Assembly: GCA_022750355.1 (NCBI GenBank)
Contig: JAKIVW010000004.1
Location: 20,045 to 39,292, forward strand
Origin: Thermoplasmata archaeon
GTDB lineage: Archaea > Thermoplasmatota > Thermoplasmata > Lutacidiplasmatales > UBA184
Length of the DNA: 19,248 nucleotides
Reading direction: 5' to 3'
Position 1 is the stretch's first letter. Every line of letters starts with the position of its first letter. The notes below the pieces were generated by a model. The model had not been told where the DNA came from. It saw only the letters and a program-made list of their open reading frames with translations, and did not search any database. Both the position numbers and the translations under genes were made by a program. Shown here piece by piece: positions 6,906 through 12,800 of this stretch.

Positions 6906-8462
6906 GTGGCGTCCGAGGAGGGGCCGGCGGTCCGCGTGGAGCGGGCCCTGCTCTCGCCGCACGACAAGACCGGACTCGAGACCCTCGCCCGCGGACTGGC
7001 CGAGCTGGGGGTCGAGCTCTGGGCGACCGGAGGGACCCGGGCGGCGCTGACCGCGGCCGGCCTCTCGGTACGTTCGGCCGAGGAGCTCACAGGGATCGGC
7101 GCATGGTTCGGGGGGCGCGTCAAGACCCTGCACCCCGCGCTCCTGGGAGGGATCCTGGCCCCTCGGACCGACGAGGGACACCGGGAGCTCCGGGAACGGG
7201 GCTTGCTTCCCTTTGACCTCGTCGTCGTGAACTTCTACCCGTTCGAGCAGCACCTCCGGGACTCGCCCGAGGCCACCGACCGTGAGGAGTACGTCGACAT
7301 CGGCGGGGTCACGCTCGTGCGCGCCGCGGCGAAGAACCATGCCGGCGTGGCTGTCCTCACCGACCCGTCCGAATACGAGCCGCTCCTCACGGAACTTCGA
7401 GAGCACGCGGGCGCCGTCTCCGCGAGGACCCGGGCGCACCTGGCCCGCCGCGCCTTCCAGCGCGTGGCCGCGTACGACGCCGCGATCGCGGCCGGTCTCC
7501 TTCCTCCGGCCACGGGGGACGACCCATTCCCGAGCACAATCCTCCTGGAGCGCGAACCCCTGCGCCTCCGCTACGGAGAGAACCCGCATCAACCGGCGGC
7601 CGTCTATCGCGCGACCGGCGGATTCCGGTCGCGTCCGTTCGAGGTCCTGAAGGGGGCCGCCCTCTCCTACACCAACCTGCTCGACGCGGACACCGCGCTC
7701 GAGATCGTCTCCGAATTTCCGTTACCGGCCGCCGCGGTCGTGAAGCATGCGACCCCGTGCGGCGTCGCCGAGGGGACGACGCTCCGCGAAGCGCTCGACC
7801 GTGCGATCGCCACCGACCCGGTCGCCCGTTTCGGGTGTGCGATCGCCGTCAACCGGCCGATGGGTCCCGGTGATACCGAGGCGCTGCACGGGGTGTTCGT
7901 CGACCTGTTGGCCGCGCCGGAGGTCGAACCCGCCGCGCGGGAGGCCCTCGAGCGCCGACCGAAATTGAAACTCGTCCGCACCGCGCCGCCCTCCGTCGAT
8001 CACTCTCGCTGGGAAGCGCGAACCACCTTCGGTCGGGTGCTCGTCCAGGAGGCGGATCGTCGCCAGATCGCCCCCGGAGAGTTCCGGCCCATGACCTCGC
8101 ATCGGGCGACTCCGGAGCAACTGTGCTCGCTCGATTTCGCCTGGCGGGTGGTCCGGCATGCGAAATCGAACGCCATCGTCCTCGCCCAAGGTCCCGCGAC
8201 GGTGGGGATCGGTTCGGGCCAACCGACCCGCGTCAAGGCGGTGGAGCTCGCATGCGAGGTCGCCGGCGCGCGCGCGAAGGGCTCGGTCCTCGCGTCGGAC
8301 GCATTCTTCCCGTTCGCGGATGGCGTGGAAGTGGCCGTACGGGCGGGCGTCGCGGCCGTCCTCCAACCGGGCGGCAGCTTGCGTGACCCGGAAGTGATCG
8401 CGGCGGCCGAGAAGGCGGGAGTGGCGATGTACTTCACCGGGTGGCGAGTGTTCCGGCACTAG
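6906..8462 (+). CDS. purH: Bifunctional AICAR transformylase / IMP cyclohydrolase
   Basis: PurH carries out the last two steps of IMP synthesis: it formylates AICAR with 10-formyl-THF, then closes the ring. The N-terminal IMP cyclohydrolase (MGS-like fold) shows DKTG, the WATGGT loop and GRVKTLHPALLGG. The transformylase domain has RYGENPHQ, the catalytic VVKHATPCGVA (Lys-His pair, compare KHxNPCG), SNAIV, GIGSGQPTRV, ASDAFFPF, LQPGGSLRD and the terminal YFTGWRVFRH. All main blocks are present at normal length (about 510-520 residues). The start is uncertain: TTG 6891, GTG 6906 and GTG 6936 share the frame. 6936 aligns best with family N-termini and has GAGGAGGGG 13 bases upstream; 6906 best fits a short leader from the TATA box at 6864. 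The 3' end overlaps the convergent thioredoxin gene by 29 bases. Confidence 0.96.
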   Translation: MASEEGPAVRVERALLSPHDKTGLETLARGLAELGVELWATGGTRAALTAAGLSVRSAEELTGIGAWFGGRVKTLHPALLGGILAPRTDEGHRELRERGLLPFDLVVVNFYPFEQHLRDSPEATDREEYVDIGGVTLVRAAAKNHAGVAVLTDPSEYEPLLTELREHAGAVSARTRAHLARRAFQRVAAYDAAIAAGLLPPATGDDPFPSTILLEREPLRLRYGENPHQPAAVYRATGGFRSRPFEVLKGAALSYTNLLDADTALEIVSEFPLPAAAVVKHATPCGVAEGTTLREALDRAIATDPVARFGCAIAVNRPMGPGDTEALHGVFVDLLAAPEVEPAAREALERRPKLKLVRTAPPSVDHSRWEARTTFGRVLVQEADRRQIAPGEFRPMTSHRATPEQLCSLDFAWRVVRHAKSNAIVLAQGPATVGIGSGQPTRVKAVELACEVAGARAKGSVLASDAFFPFADGVEVAVRAGVAAVLQPGGSLRDPEVIAAAEKAGVAMYFTGWRVFRH

Positions 8463-8808
8463 GCCGGACCGTCTCGGCGAAGTGGCGTCGCAGGATCGAA
8501 CGGAATTCGGCCGGATTGACCGGACCGACCTCGCGTCCTTTCTCCTGACCCGATTCGACGAACACGTAGGTCGGGATGGAGTGGATCCCGTACGAGCGAG
8601 TGATCCCCGCCGCGTCGTCGATATTGACCTTCGCGAATTTGATCCGACCGGCCAGGCGGATCGCCAGGTCCACGAACTCGGGTTCGTTCACGCGGCACGG
8701 CACGCACCAGTCCGCGTAGAAGTCCACGACCACCGGGAGCGGCGAGCGAATGACCTCGGATTCGAACGTGGCATCCGTGACCTGGACCGGTCCCTCCGTC
8801 GGTTGCAT
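8434..8808 (-). CDS. Thioredoxin with WCVPC active site
   Basis: A 124-residue thioredoxin-fold protein, acting as a cytoplasmic dithiol-disulphide reductase. VVVDFYADWCVPC (residues about 26-38) carries the redox pair Cys35 and Cys38 with Asp29 behind it. The cis-proline loop is SIPTYVFV, and the F-A-K-V-N-I-D strand is typical. The dipeptide between the cysteines is Val-Pro rather than the usual Gly-Pro, which may change redox potential or partner choice. A GTG start at 8850 is possible in frame, but ATG 8808 gives the usual thioredoxin length and sits 36 bases from the TATA-like element at 8841-8847, so I prefer it. It is divergent from the mutY fusion, with 64 bases between starts. Its last codons overlap the 3' end of purH. 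It could serve as a general thioredoxin or a specialised paralogue. Confidence 0.92.
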   Translation of the reverse strand: MQPTEGPVQVTDATFESEVIRSPLPVVVDFYADWCVPCRVNEPEFVDLAIRLAGRIKFAKVNIDDAAGITRSYGIHSIPTYVFVESGQEKGREVGPVNPAEFRSILRRHFAETVRPSAGTLATR

Positions 8809-8840
8809 GGACGTCTCGTCCGGTTCGATTTCGTCACCCT

Positions 8841-8847
8841 CTTTAAG
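8841..8847. promoter_or_regulatory. Shared near-palindromic TATA-like element between thioredoxin and mutY
   Basis: CTTTAAG on the plus strand reads CTTAAAG on the minus strand. It is the only AT-rich element between the two starts. It is 29 bases from GTG 8873 of mutY and 36 bases from ATG 8808 of the thioredoxin, both in the range for an archaeal TATA box with a leaderless or very short leader. Confidence 0.5.
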
Positions 8848-8872
8848 CACTCACTTGCTCGGGCGGTCGTCC

Positions 8873-10099
8873 GTGAGCGTGCGCGCCCGGCCCCGAGCCG
8901 TTGCCTCCGACGCCCCGGCGTTGACCCGAGCGCTCCTCCGATGGTTCCGGACCCACCGCCGCGCCCTGCCCTGGCGGAGCGACCGCGACCCCTACCGGGT
9001 CTGGATCGCGGAAGTGCTGCTGCAGCAGACCCGGGTCGCCCAAGCCGGCCCGTACTTCGATCGGTTCGTCCGGCGGTTTCCGACGGTCGAGGCCCTCGCC
9101 CGAGCCGACGAATCCCACGTACTGAAAGCATGGGAAGGAGCGGGGTACTACGCCCGTGCCCGCCACCTGCTCGCGGCCGCACGGGTGGTGGTCACGGAGT
9201 TCCGAGGGCAGGTCCCTCGGACCGTCCCGGAGCTCGAGAGCCTCCCCGGGGTTGGACCGTACATCGCCCGGGCCGTCGCCAGCTTCGCCTTCGACGCCCA
9301 CGAAGTCGCGCTGGAGGCGAACGGGCTCCGCGTCGCGGCGCGTTGGACCCGCGAGGAGGGAGACGTCCGCTCCAGCGCCGTCCGCGACCGGCTTCGCGAG
9401 GAGCTCGTCCGGCTCCTGCCCGCTCGGGGAGCCGGCCGATTCAACGAGGCGGTAATGGAGTTGGGGGAGACCGTGTGTCTCCCACTCGTTCCGCGGTGCT
9501 CCGAGTGTCCCGTGCGCTCGTTCTGCCGGGCGCACCGAGAACTAGCGAATCCGGGATCGATCCCCCGGCGGCGGGCCCACCCGCCCCGCCCCCACATGGA
9601 TGCCGCGGTCGTCGTCCTGGAACACCGAGGCCGGTGGTTGGTCCAGCAACGCCCATCGAAGGGGCTCTTGGGGGGATTGTGGGAATTTCCCGGAGGCAAG
9701 ATCGAACACGGGGAAGCGCCGCTCGACGCGGCCCATCGAGAACTCCAGGAGGAGACCGGGCTCGTCGTGCCGTCGCTCCGTGCGCGAGGCGTGGTGCACC
9801 ACTCCTACAGCCACTTCACGGTGACACTGCACGTCTTTTCGGGCTCTTTGATCGAACGCCCCGCCTCCGGACGACGGAGGTGGGTAACCCCCGCCGGATT
9901 GGCCGCGCTGCCCTGCCCGAAGGCGACGGAAAAGATCGCCCGGATGTTGGGCCGCGGTCGGCGTACAGTTTCCCGGGATTCAGGATCCCGTCGGGGTCGC
10001 ACGCGTCCCGGATCGCCCAGAGCAACCGCATCGCCGGTGCGCCCAACTCGCGGTCGAGGAACCGCCGCTTCAGACGACCGATCCCGTGCTCGCCGCTGA
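8873..10099 (+). CDS. mutY: A/G-specific adenine glycosylase fused to an intact Nudix hydrolase domain
   Basis: MutY removes adenine mispaired with 8-oxoguanine. From GTG 8873, ALPWR and DPYRVWIAEVLLQQTRV (catalytic Glu47) open the HhH-GPD domain. LPGVGPYIARAVASFAF is the helix-hairpin-helix. C202-x6-C209-x2-C212-x5-C218 is the 4Fe-4S loop. Where MutY normally has the conserved Asp of an LDGNV block, this protein reads LEANG (Glu148). Residues about 242-360 form a Nudix domain whose box (275-297) fits G-x5-E-x7-REU-xEE-x-GU completely. A YSH triplet (312-314) sits where MutY has its 8-oxoguanine-sensing FSH motif. Recognisable homology ends near 9950. A ~50-residue Arg-rich tail follows inside the convergent oxidase gene. 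GTG 8879 is a close alternative start. The frame is open upstream to 8750, but that part is low-complexity and antisense to thioredoxin. Confidence 0.93.
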   Translation: MSVRARPRAVASDAPALTRALLRWFRTHRRALPWRSDRDPYRVWIAEVLLQQTRVAQAGPYFDRFVRRFPTVEALARADESHVLKAWEGAGYYARARHLLAAARVVVTEFRGQVPRTVPELESLPGVGPYIARAVASFAFDAHEVALEANGLRVAARWTREEGDVRSSAVRDRLREELVRLLPARGAGRFNEAVMELGETVCLPLVPRCSECPVRSFCRAHRELANPGSIPRRRAHPPRPHMDAAVVVLEHRGRWLVQQRPSKGLLGGLWEFPGGKIEHGEAPLDAAHRELQEETGLVVPSLRARGVVHHSYSHFTVTLHVFSGSLIERPASGRRRWVTPAGLAALPCPKATEKIARMLGRGRRTVSRDSGSRRGRTRPGSPRATASPVRPTRGRGTAASDDRSRARR

Positions 10100-11312
10100 T
10101 CGTCCCTCCGAGACCGAGCGACGCCCTCCACACCGCGGAACGAATCCGCTCGGCCTGCGGGGAGCCGGGATCGACCTCGTAGTTGGGGTGCAAACTCCCT
10201 TCTCCGAGGTGCCCGAACAGGAAGAGTCGGACCCTCTCGTCGGTCGCGATCCTCCGGAGTTGGGTCACGAGCTCGTCGACCCGGGCGGGAGGGACCGCGA
10301 CGTCCTCCCTCACCCGAGGGCCGTATCGATCGTCCAGGACCCGTCCGGCCTCCCCGCGGACGCTCCACATGCGGTTCGCGTCGTCGAATTCGGTCGGTTC
10401 GGACGGCACTCCGGCGGCTCGGAGGACCGTTCGGACTCGAAGCCGGTGTTGGCGAGCCTCCGCCCGGCTTGACGCCTCGATCTCGAGAAGAAGGAGGGCG
10501 GAGCCCGAACGGCCGCGACTCGTGCGTCCAAAGGGGAGCCCCTCCGCGCAAACGGGGTCCAAGTATTCGATCGCCGAGAGCCCGGTCCCGCCCGTTCGTG
10601 CGAGGGTGGAGGCGATCCGACCAAGGCGGACCTTCGCAGGGAGACGAACGGCCCATCCGTTTCGAATCGCCGGAATCGGTGCGAGGCGGAGCGTGATCGC
10701 CGTGGCGATGCCCAGCGTCCCTTCACTGCCCACGAACACATGGAGAAGCTCGGGCCCTACCGAACGCTTCTCGGCCAGGCTTCCCCAACGGACCCGTTCG
10801 CCCGTACCGAGCACGGCCTCGACGGCCCGGACCCAACGACGGGCCGCCCCGTACCCGTACGACCGGGGTCCCGAAGCGTTCGTCCCAACGTTCCCCCCGA
10901 TCGTGCACGTGGCCCACGAGCCCGGATTGGGGGGAAAGAACAACCCCGACGGGCGGAGGGCGGACTGAAGATCGAGGTTGACGACTCCCGGACCCACGCG
11001 CACCGTCCGAGCCTCCGCGTCGATCGGCCCGACCTCCTTCCACCCCGAAAGGTCGACCACGACCCCTCCGCGGATCGGCACCGACTCGCCGTCCAGCGAC
11101 GTTCCGGCCCCTCGGGGGACCAACGCGACCCGGTGGCGGCGTGCCCATCGAACCAGGTCGACCACGTCGTCCTCGTCGAGCGGCCGAACCGCCGCGCGCG
11201 GGGCCCCCCGAACGTGCGAGCCGTCCCGCCCGAGACGGTCGAGGGCATCCCCGCCGAGGACGACGTCCCCTCGGACCGCCCGCTCGAGCGAGGGCCAGCG
11301 TCCTGACGGCAC
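9816..11312 (-). CDS. GlcD-type FAD-linked oxidase (D-lactate/glycolate dehydrogenase-like)
   Basis: This FAD-dependent oxidoreductase of the PCMH/vanillyl-alcohol-oxidase superfamily probably oxidises a 2-hydroxy acid. The FAD domain shows VPRGAGTSLDGE (pyrophosphate loop), PPNPGSWATCTIGGNVGTNASG and GSEGTLGI. The C-terminal cap domain has FGHLGEGSLHPNY (metal and substrate histidines) and GGTISGEHGIGRLK, then the canonical end DGILNPGKLY. About 48 further residues (Arg/Ser/Pro rich, 9962 down to 9816) follow the usual end and run antisense to the mutY Nudix domain. The start is GTG 11312. The upstream receiver-like gene ends 24 bases away, so they form an operon. The substrate (D-lactate, glycolate, 2-hydroxyglutarate) cannot be told by eye. 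No Fe-S GlcF subunit or fused cysteine-rich domain is present in the window. Confidence 0.92.
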   Translation of the reverse strand: MPSGRWPSLERAVRGDVVLGGDALDRLGRDGSHVRGAPRAAVRPLDEDDVVDLVRWARRHRVALVPRGAGTSLDGESVPIRGGVVVDLSGWKEVGPIDAEARTVRVGPGVVNLDLQSALRPSGLFFPPNPGSWATCTIGGNVGTNASGPRSYGYGAARRWVRAVEAVLGTGERVRWGSLAEKRSVGPELLHVFVGSEGTLGIATAITLRLAPIPAIRNGWAVRLPAKVRLGRIASTLARTGGTGLSAIEYLDPVCAEGLPFGRTSRGRSGSALLLLEIEASSRAEARQHRLRVRTVLRAAGVPSEPTEFDDANRMWSVRGEAGRVLDDRYGPRVREDVAVPPARVDELVTQLRRIATDERVRLFLFGHLGEGSLHPNYEVDPGSPQAERIRSAVWRASLGLGGTISGEHGIGRLKRRFLDRELGAPAMRLLWAIRDACDPDGILNPGKLYADRGPTSGRSFPSPSGRAARPIRRGLPTSVVRRRGVRSKSPKRRAVSP

Positions 11313-11336
11313 GAGGACGCCTACGTCTCCGGCGAC

Positions 11337-11828
11337 TTACGGTTGACCGGTGCGGGGGCGTGCCGGACCTTGGACGCGGTCGAGGATGTCCTCTCCCTTC
11401 GCCACCGCTTCCACCGACGAGACCAGGTCGCGGATGGCGAACGGGCGGTTGAGGACGGCCTTGATCCCCATCCGGCGCGCTCGGGCGATCAGGTCCGGGG
11501 TCCGCTCGGGCACGATGAGCAACGGCAGGAGGTTGGGTTGGAGGGTGCGGGCGGTGGCCAGCTCGTGCGGCCACTCATCCCCCTCCCCGTCACAGACGAG
11601 GATCAGGACCTGCGCCGGGTCGTTGGGGTCGCCGGCCCCCAGGTCGTCCGCGGAGCTGGTCTCGGACAGCACGCGGTGTCGATGCAGCCGCACGAGTCCT
11701 CGGAGGAGGAGTCGAGTTTCCTCGGTCCCCCCTACGATGACGGTGGTCACGGTCGGTCGGTCGACGGTCGGCACAGAACGGCCGGCCGGCACTTCGGCTC
11801 GCGGCATACTTTCGTCGTTTCGGCGCAT
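11337..11828 (-). CDS. Degenerate response-regulator receiver-like protein
   Basis: The 163-residue product looks like a single CheY-type alpha/beta domain: VTTVIVGGTEETRLLLRGLVRLHRHRV (beta1-alpha1), AQVLILVCDGEGDEWP (beta3 and the phosphorylation-site region), LQPNLLPLLIVPE (beta4), and MGIKAVLNRPFAIRDLVSSVEAV (alpha4-beta5-alpha5, with the usual K-P-F replaced by R-P-F). The acidic pair normally in beta1 is replaced by Gly-Gly, and the conserved Lys is Arg, so ordinary aspartyl phosphorylation looks unlikely. There is no output domain. Both ends are low-complexity. ATG 11828 is the longest start; ATG 11807 is plausible because a strong hairpin lies directly before 11828. It is the first gene of a two-gene unit with the FAD oxidase and could be a protein-interaction partner. 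Confidence 0.7.
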   Translation of the reverse strand: MRRNDESMPRAEVPAGRSVPTVDRPTVTTVIVGGTEETRLLLRGLVRLHRHRVLSETSSADDLGAGDPNDPAQVLILVCDGEGDEWPHELATARTLQPNLLPLLIVPERTPDLIARARRMGIKAVLNRPFAIRDLVSSVEAVAKGEDILDRVQGPARPRTGQP

Positions 11829-11831
11829 GGC

Positions 11832-11853
11832 GTGGCGGGCCCGGTCCCGCCAC
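11832..11853 (-). repeat. Perfect GC-rich hairpin next to the receiver-gene start
   Basis: GTGGCGGG, a 6-base loop, then CCCGCCAC: eight perfect base pairs ending three bases before ATG 11828. In mRNA it would hinder initiation at that ATG. It may be a translational control element, a protein operator, or a sign that translation begins at ATG 11807. Confidence 0.6.
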
Positions 11854-11893
11854 TCGAAACCAGATGGGTCTAGGATATGGTTGTAGTGTTACA

Positions 11894-11997
11894 GGCACCG
11901 ACTGCCACGGGGACGCTCAACTGCCACCCTCCGGGGGGTCCGTCACCTATATAGTCTGACCCGGACTTATGGTTCTTGGCCTCGGGCACCGACAGCC
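11894..11997 (+). repeat. Direct repeat GGCACCGAC(T/A)GCC
   Basis: A 13-base unit occurs at 11894-11906 and again at 11985-11997 with one mismatch. A GGCACCG core recurs at 12010-12016, and its complement CGGTGCC lies at 12043-12049. Two CTGCCAC copies sit at 11902-11908 and 11920-11926. The repeats flank the CTATATAG element and could be protein-binding sites or parts of an RNA fold. Confidence 0.45.
11947..11954. promoter_or_regulatory. Palindromic TATA box CTATATAG
   Basis: A perfect 8-base palindrome, and the best TATA match in the window. On the plus strand it would start RNA near 11977, just before the nested stem-loop. On the minus strand it would give the receiver gene a leader of about 95 bases. 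It is too far from ATG 12104 to be that gene's core promoter for a leaderless mRNA. Confidence 0.5.
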
Positions 11998-12049
11998 GGG
12001 TCACCGGGTGGCACCGTCCAGAAGACCCGGAGACCGGGCGGTCGGTGCC
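11985..12049 (+). ncRNA. Candidate structured RNA with nested, possibly alternative stems
   Basis: Outer arms GGCACCGAC (11985-11993) and GTCGGTGCC (12041-12049) are perfectly complementary. Inside them CCGGGTC (11996-12002) pairs with GACCCGG (12024-12030). The loop holds second copies of both left arms (CCGGGT at 12004-12009, GGCACCG at 12010-12016), so the right arms have two possible partners each, as in a two-state switch. A good TATA palindrome lies upstream (11947-11954), and TTCTTTT at 12075-12081 downstream could end a transcript. No known RNA family is recognised. An open reading frame through it (ATG 11969 joining the zinc-ribbon gene) gives an Arg/Pro-rich, unlikely protein. Confidence 0.4.
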
Positions 12050-12076
12050 TTCCCGATTCGGCTGGAACGACAGGTT

Positions 12077-12084
12077 CTTTTATC
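12077..12084 (+). promoter_or_regulatory. TATA-like box of the zinc-ribbon gene
   Basis: CTTTTATC, centred about 24 bases before ATG 12104. It implies a leaderless mRNA and decides that start over the upstream ATG 11969. Confidence 0.5.
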
Positions 12085-12103
12085 GTTCGGGCGAGGGCCG
12101 CCC

Positions 12104-12799
12104 ATGGCCGCTCTCTTTGGACCTTCCACCGCCGACCGCGAGCACCTTCGATCCGCCGTACGAGCCCTCGGGACGACCAGCGTCCCCGGATTGGCGGCGG
12201 CACTCTCCTGGCGCGAGCGGAAAACGGAGAAAACCCTCGCGACCGAACTCGCGCAGCCGAACACCCCGCTCCTCTACGACCCCTCCCGTCGGACGGTCCG
12301 ATGGGGCCTCGTGCTGACCCCGCCGGCCCCCGTCGTCCCCACCTCGGCGTTCGTGGCGCCCACGTCCCGGTCCACACCGCAGAATCCACCCCCCAGCTAC
12401 ACTCCGAGCGGTCTCAAGACCCTCTGCCCCAACTGCCACGTCGCGCTCCAATCCACCGGGTCGGCGGGCCTCGTGGTCTGCCCCCAATGCGGTCGCCTGT
12501 CGAGTGCGCGGAGCGGCGGCCTCGCCGCGACCCCCGCTACGGCTCCGGCCCCTCCGCCCCCGGCACCGTCCACGGTCGCACGGCCGACCGTGCCGGCGAA
12601 CACGACCGTACTCACCGACCGGAGGTCGCAGGAGCTGTTCGCGGCGTGGGTGACGAACCAGCCGATCCCCTGCCCGAAATGCCGCACTCCGCTCCGTCAC
12701 CGCGGCGTCAGCGAGTATTCGTGTCCCTCGTGCGGCCAGTCGGTACGTTTCCCGACCCCGGCCGGGCCGGCGACCGCGATGGCGGCCCCTCGGCTCTGA
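12104..12799 (+). CDS. Double zinc-ribbon protein with N-terminal winged-helix-like region
   Basis: A 231-residue protein. Residues about 12-72 look like a small helical, winged-helix-like domain (HLRSAVRALGTTSVPGLAAAL, then an arginine/lysine-rich helix, then LLYDPSRRTVRWG as a possible wing). A Pro/Ser-rich linker leads to a first zinc ribbon, CPNC-x14-CPQC. A long Pro/Ala/Thr linker follows, then a second ribbon CPKC-x13-CPSC and a short tail. All eight cysteines are intact, so two structural zinc sites are likely. This layout suits a DNA- or RNA-binding or adaptor protein, but I do not recognise the family. The frame is open back to ATG 11969, but the TATA box at 12077-12084 and the poor upstream translation support ATG 12104. 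It ends one base from the convergent hutH stop. Confidence 0.7.
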   Translation: MAALFGPSTADREHLRSAVRALGTTSVPGLAAALSWRERKTEKTLATELAQPNTPLLYDPSRRTVRWGLVLTPPAPVVPTSAFVAPTSRSTPQNPPPSYTPSGLKTLCPNCHVALQSTGSAGLVVCPQCGRLSSARSGGLAATPATAPAPPPPAPSTVARPTVPANTTVLTDRRSQELFAAWVTNQPIPCPKCRTPLRHRGVSEYSCPSCGQSVRFPTPAGPATAMAAPRL

Positions 12800-12800
12800 T

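Noticed and set aside
8482..10182. A 566-residue plus-strand open frame through the thioredoxin and mutY region.
   Set aside because: It is out of frame with the well-supported MutY and shows only Arg/Pro/Gly-rich sequence.
12003..12023. GGGTGGCACCG inside the structured interval resembles the conserved core of bacterial T-box leaders.
   Set aside because: T-boxes precede tRNA-charging or amino-acid genes in Gram-positive-type bacteria. Here the context looks archaeal, there is no stem I specifier or terminator layout, and the downstream gene has its own promoter.
11969..12103. N-terminal extension of the zinc-ribbon protein from ATG 11969.
   Set aside because: The extension is Arg/Pro/Gly-rich and passes through paired stems. 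A TATA-like box lies between it and ATG 12104, which fits a leaderless start.
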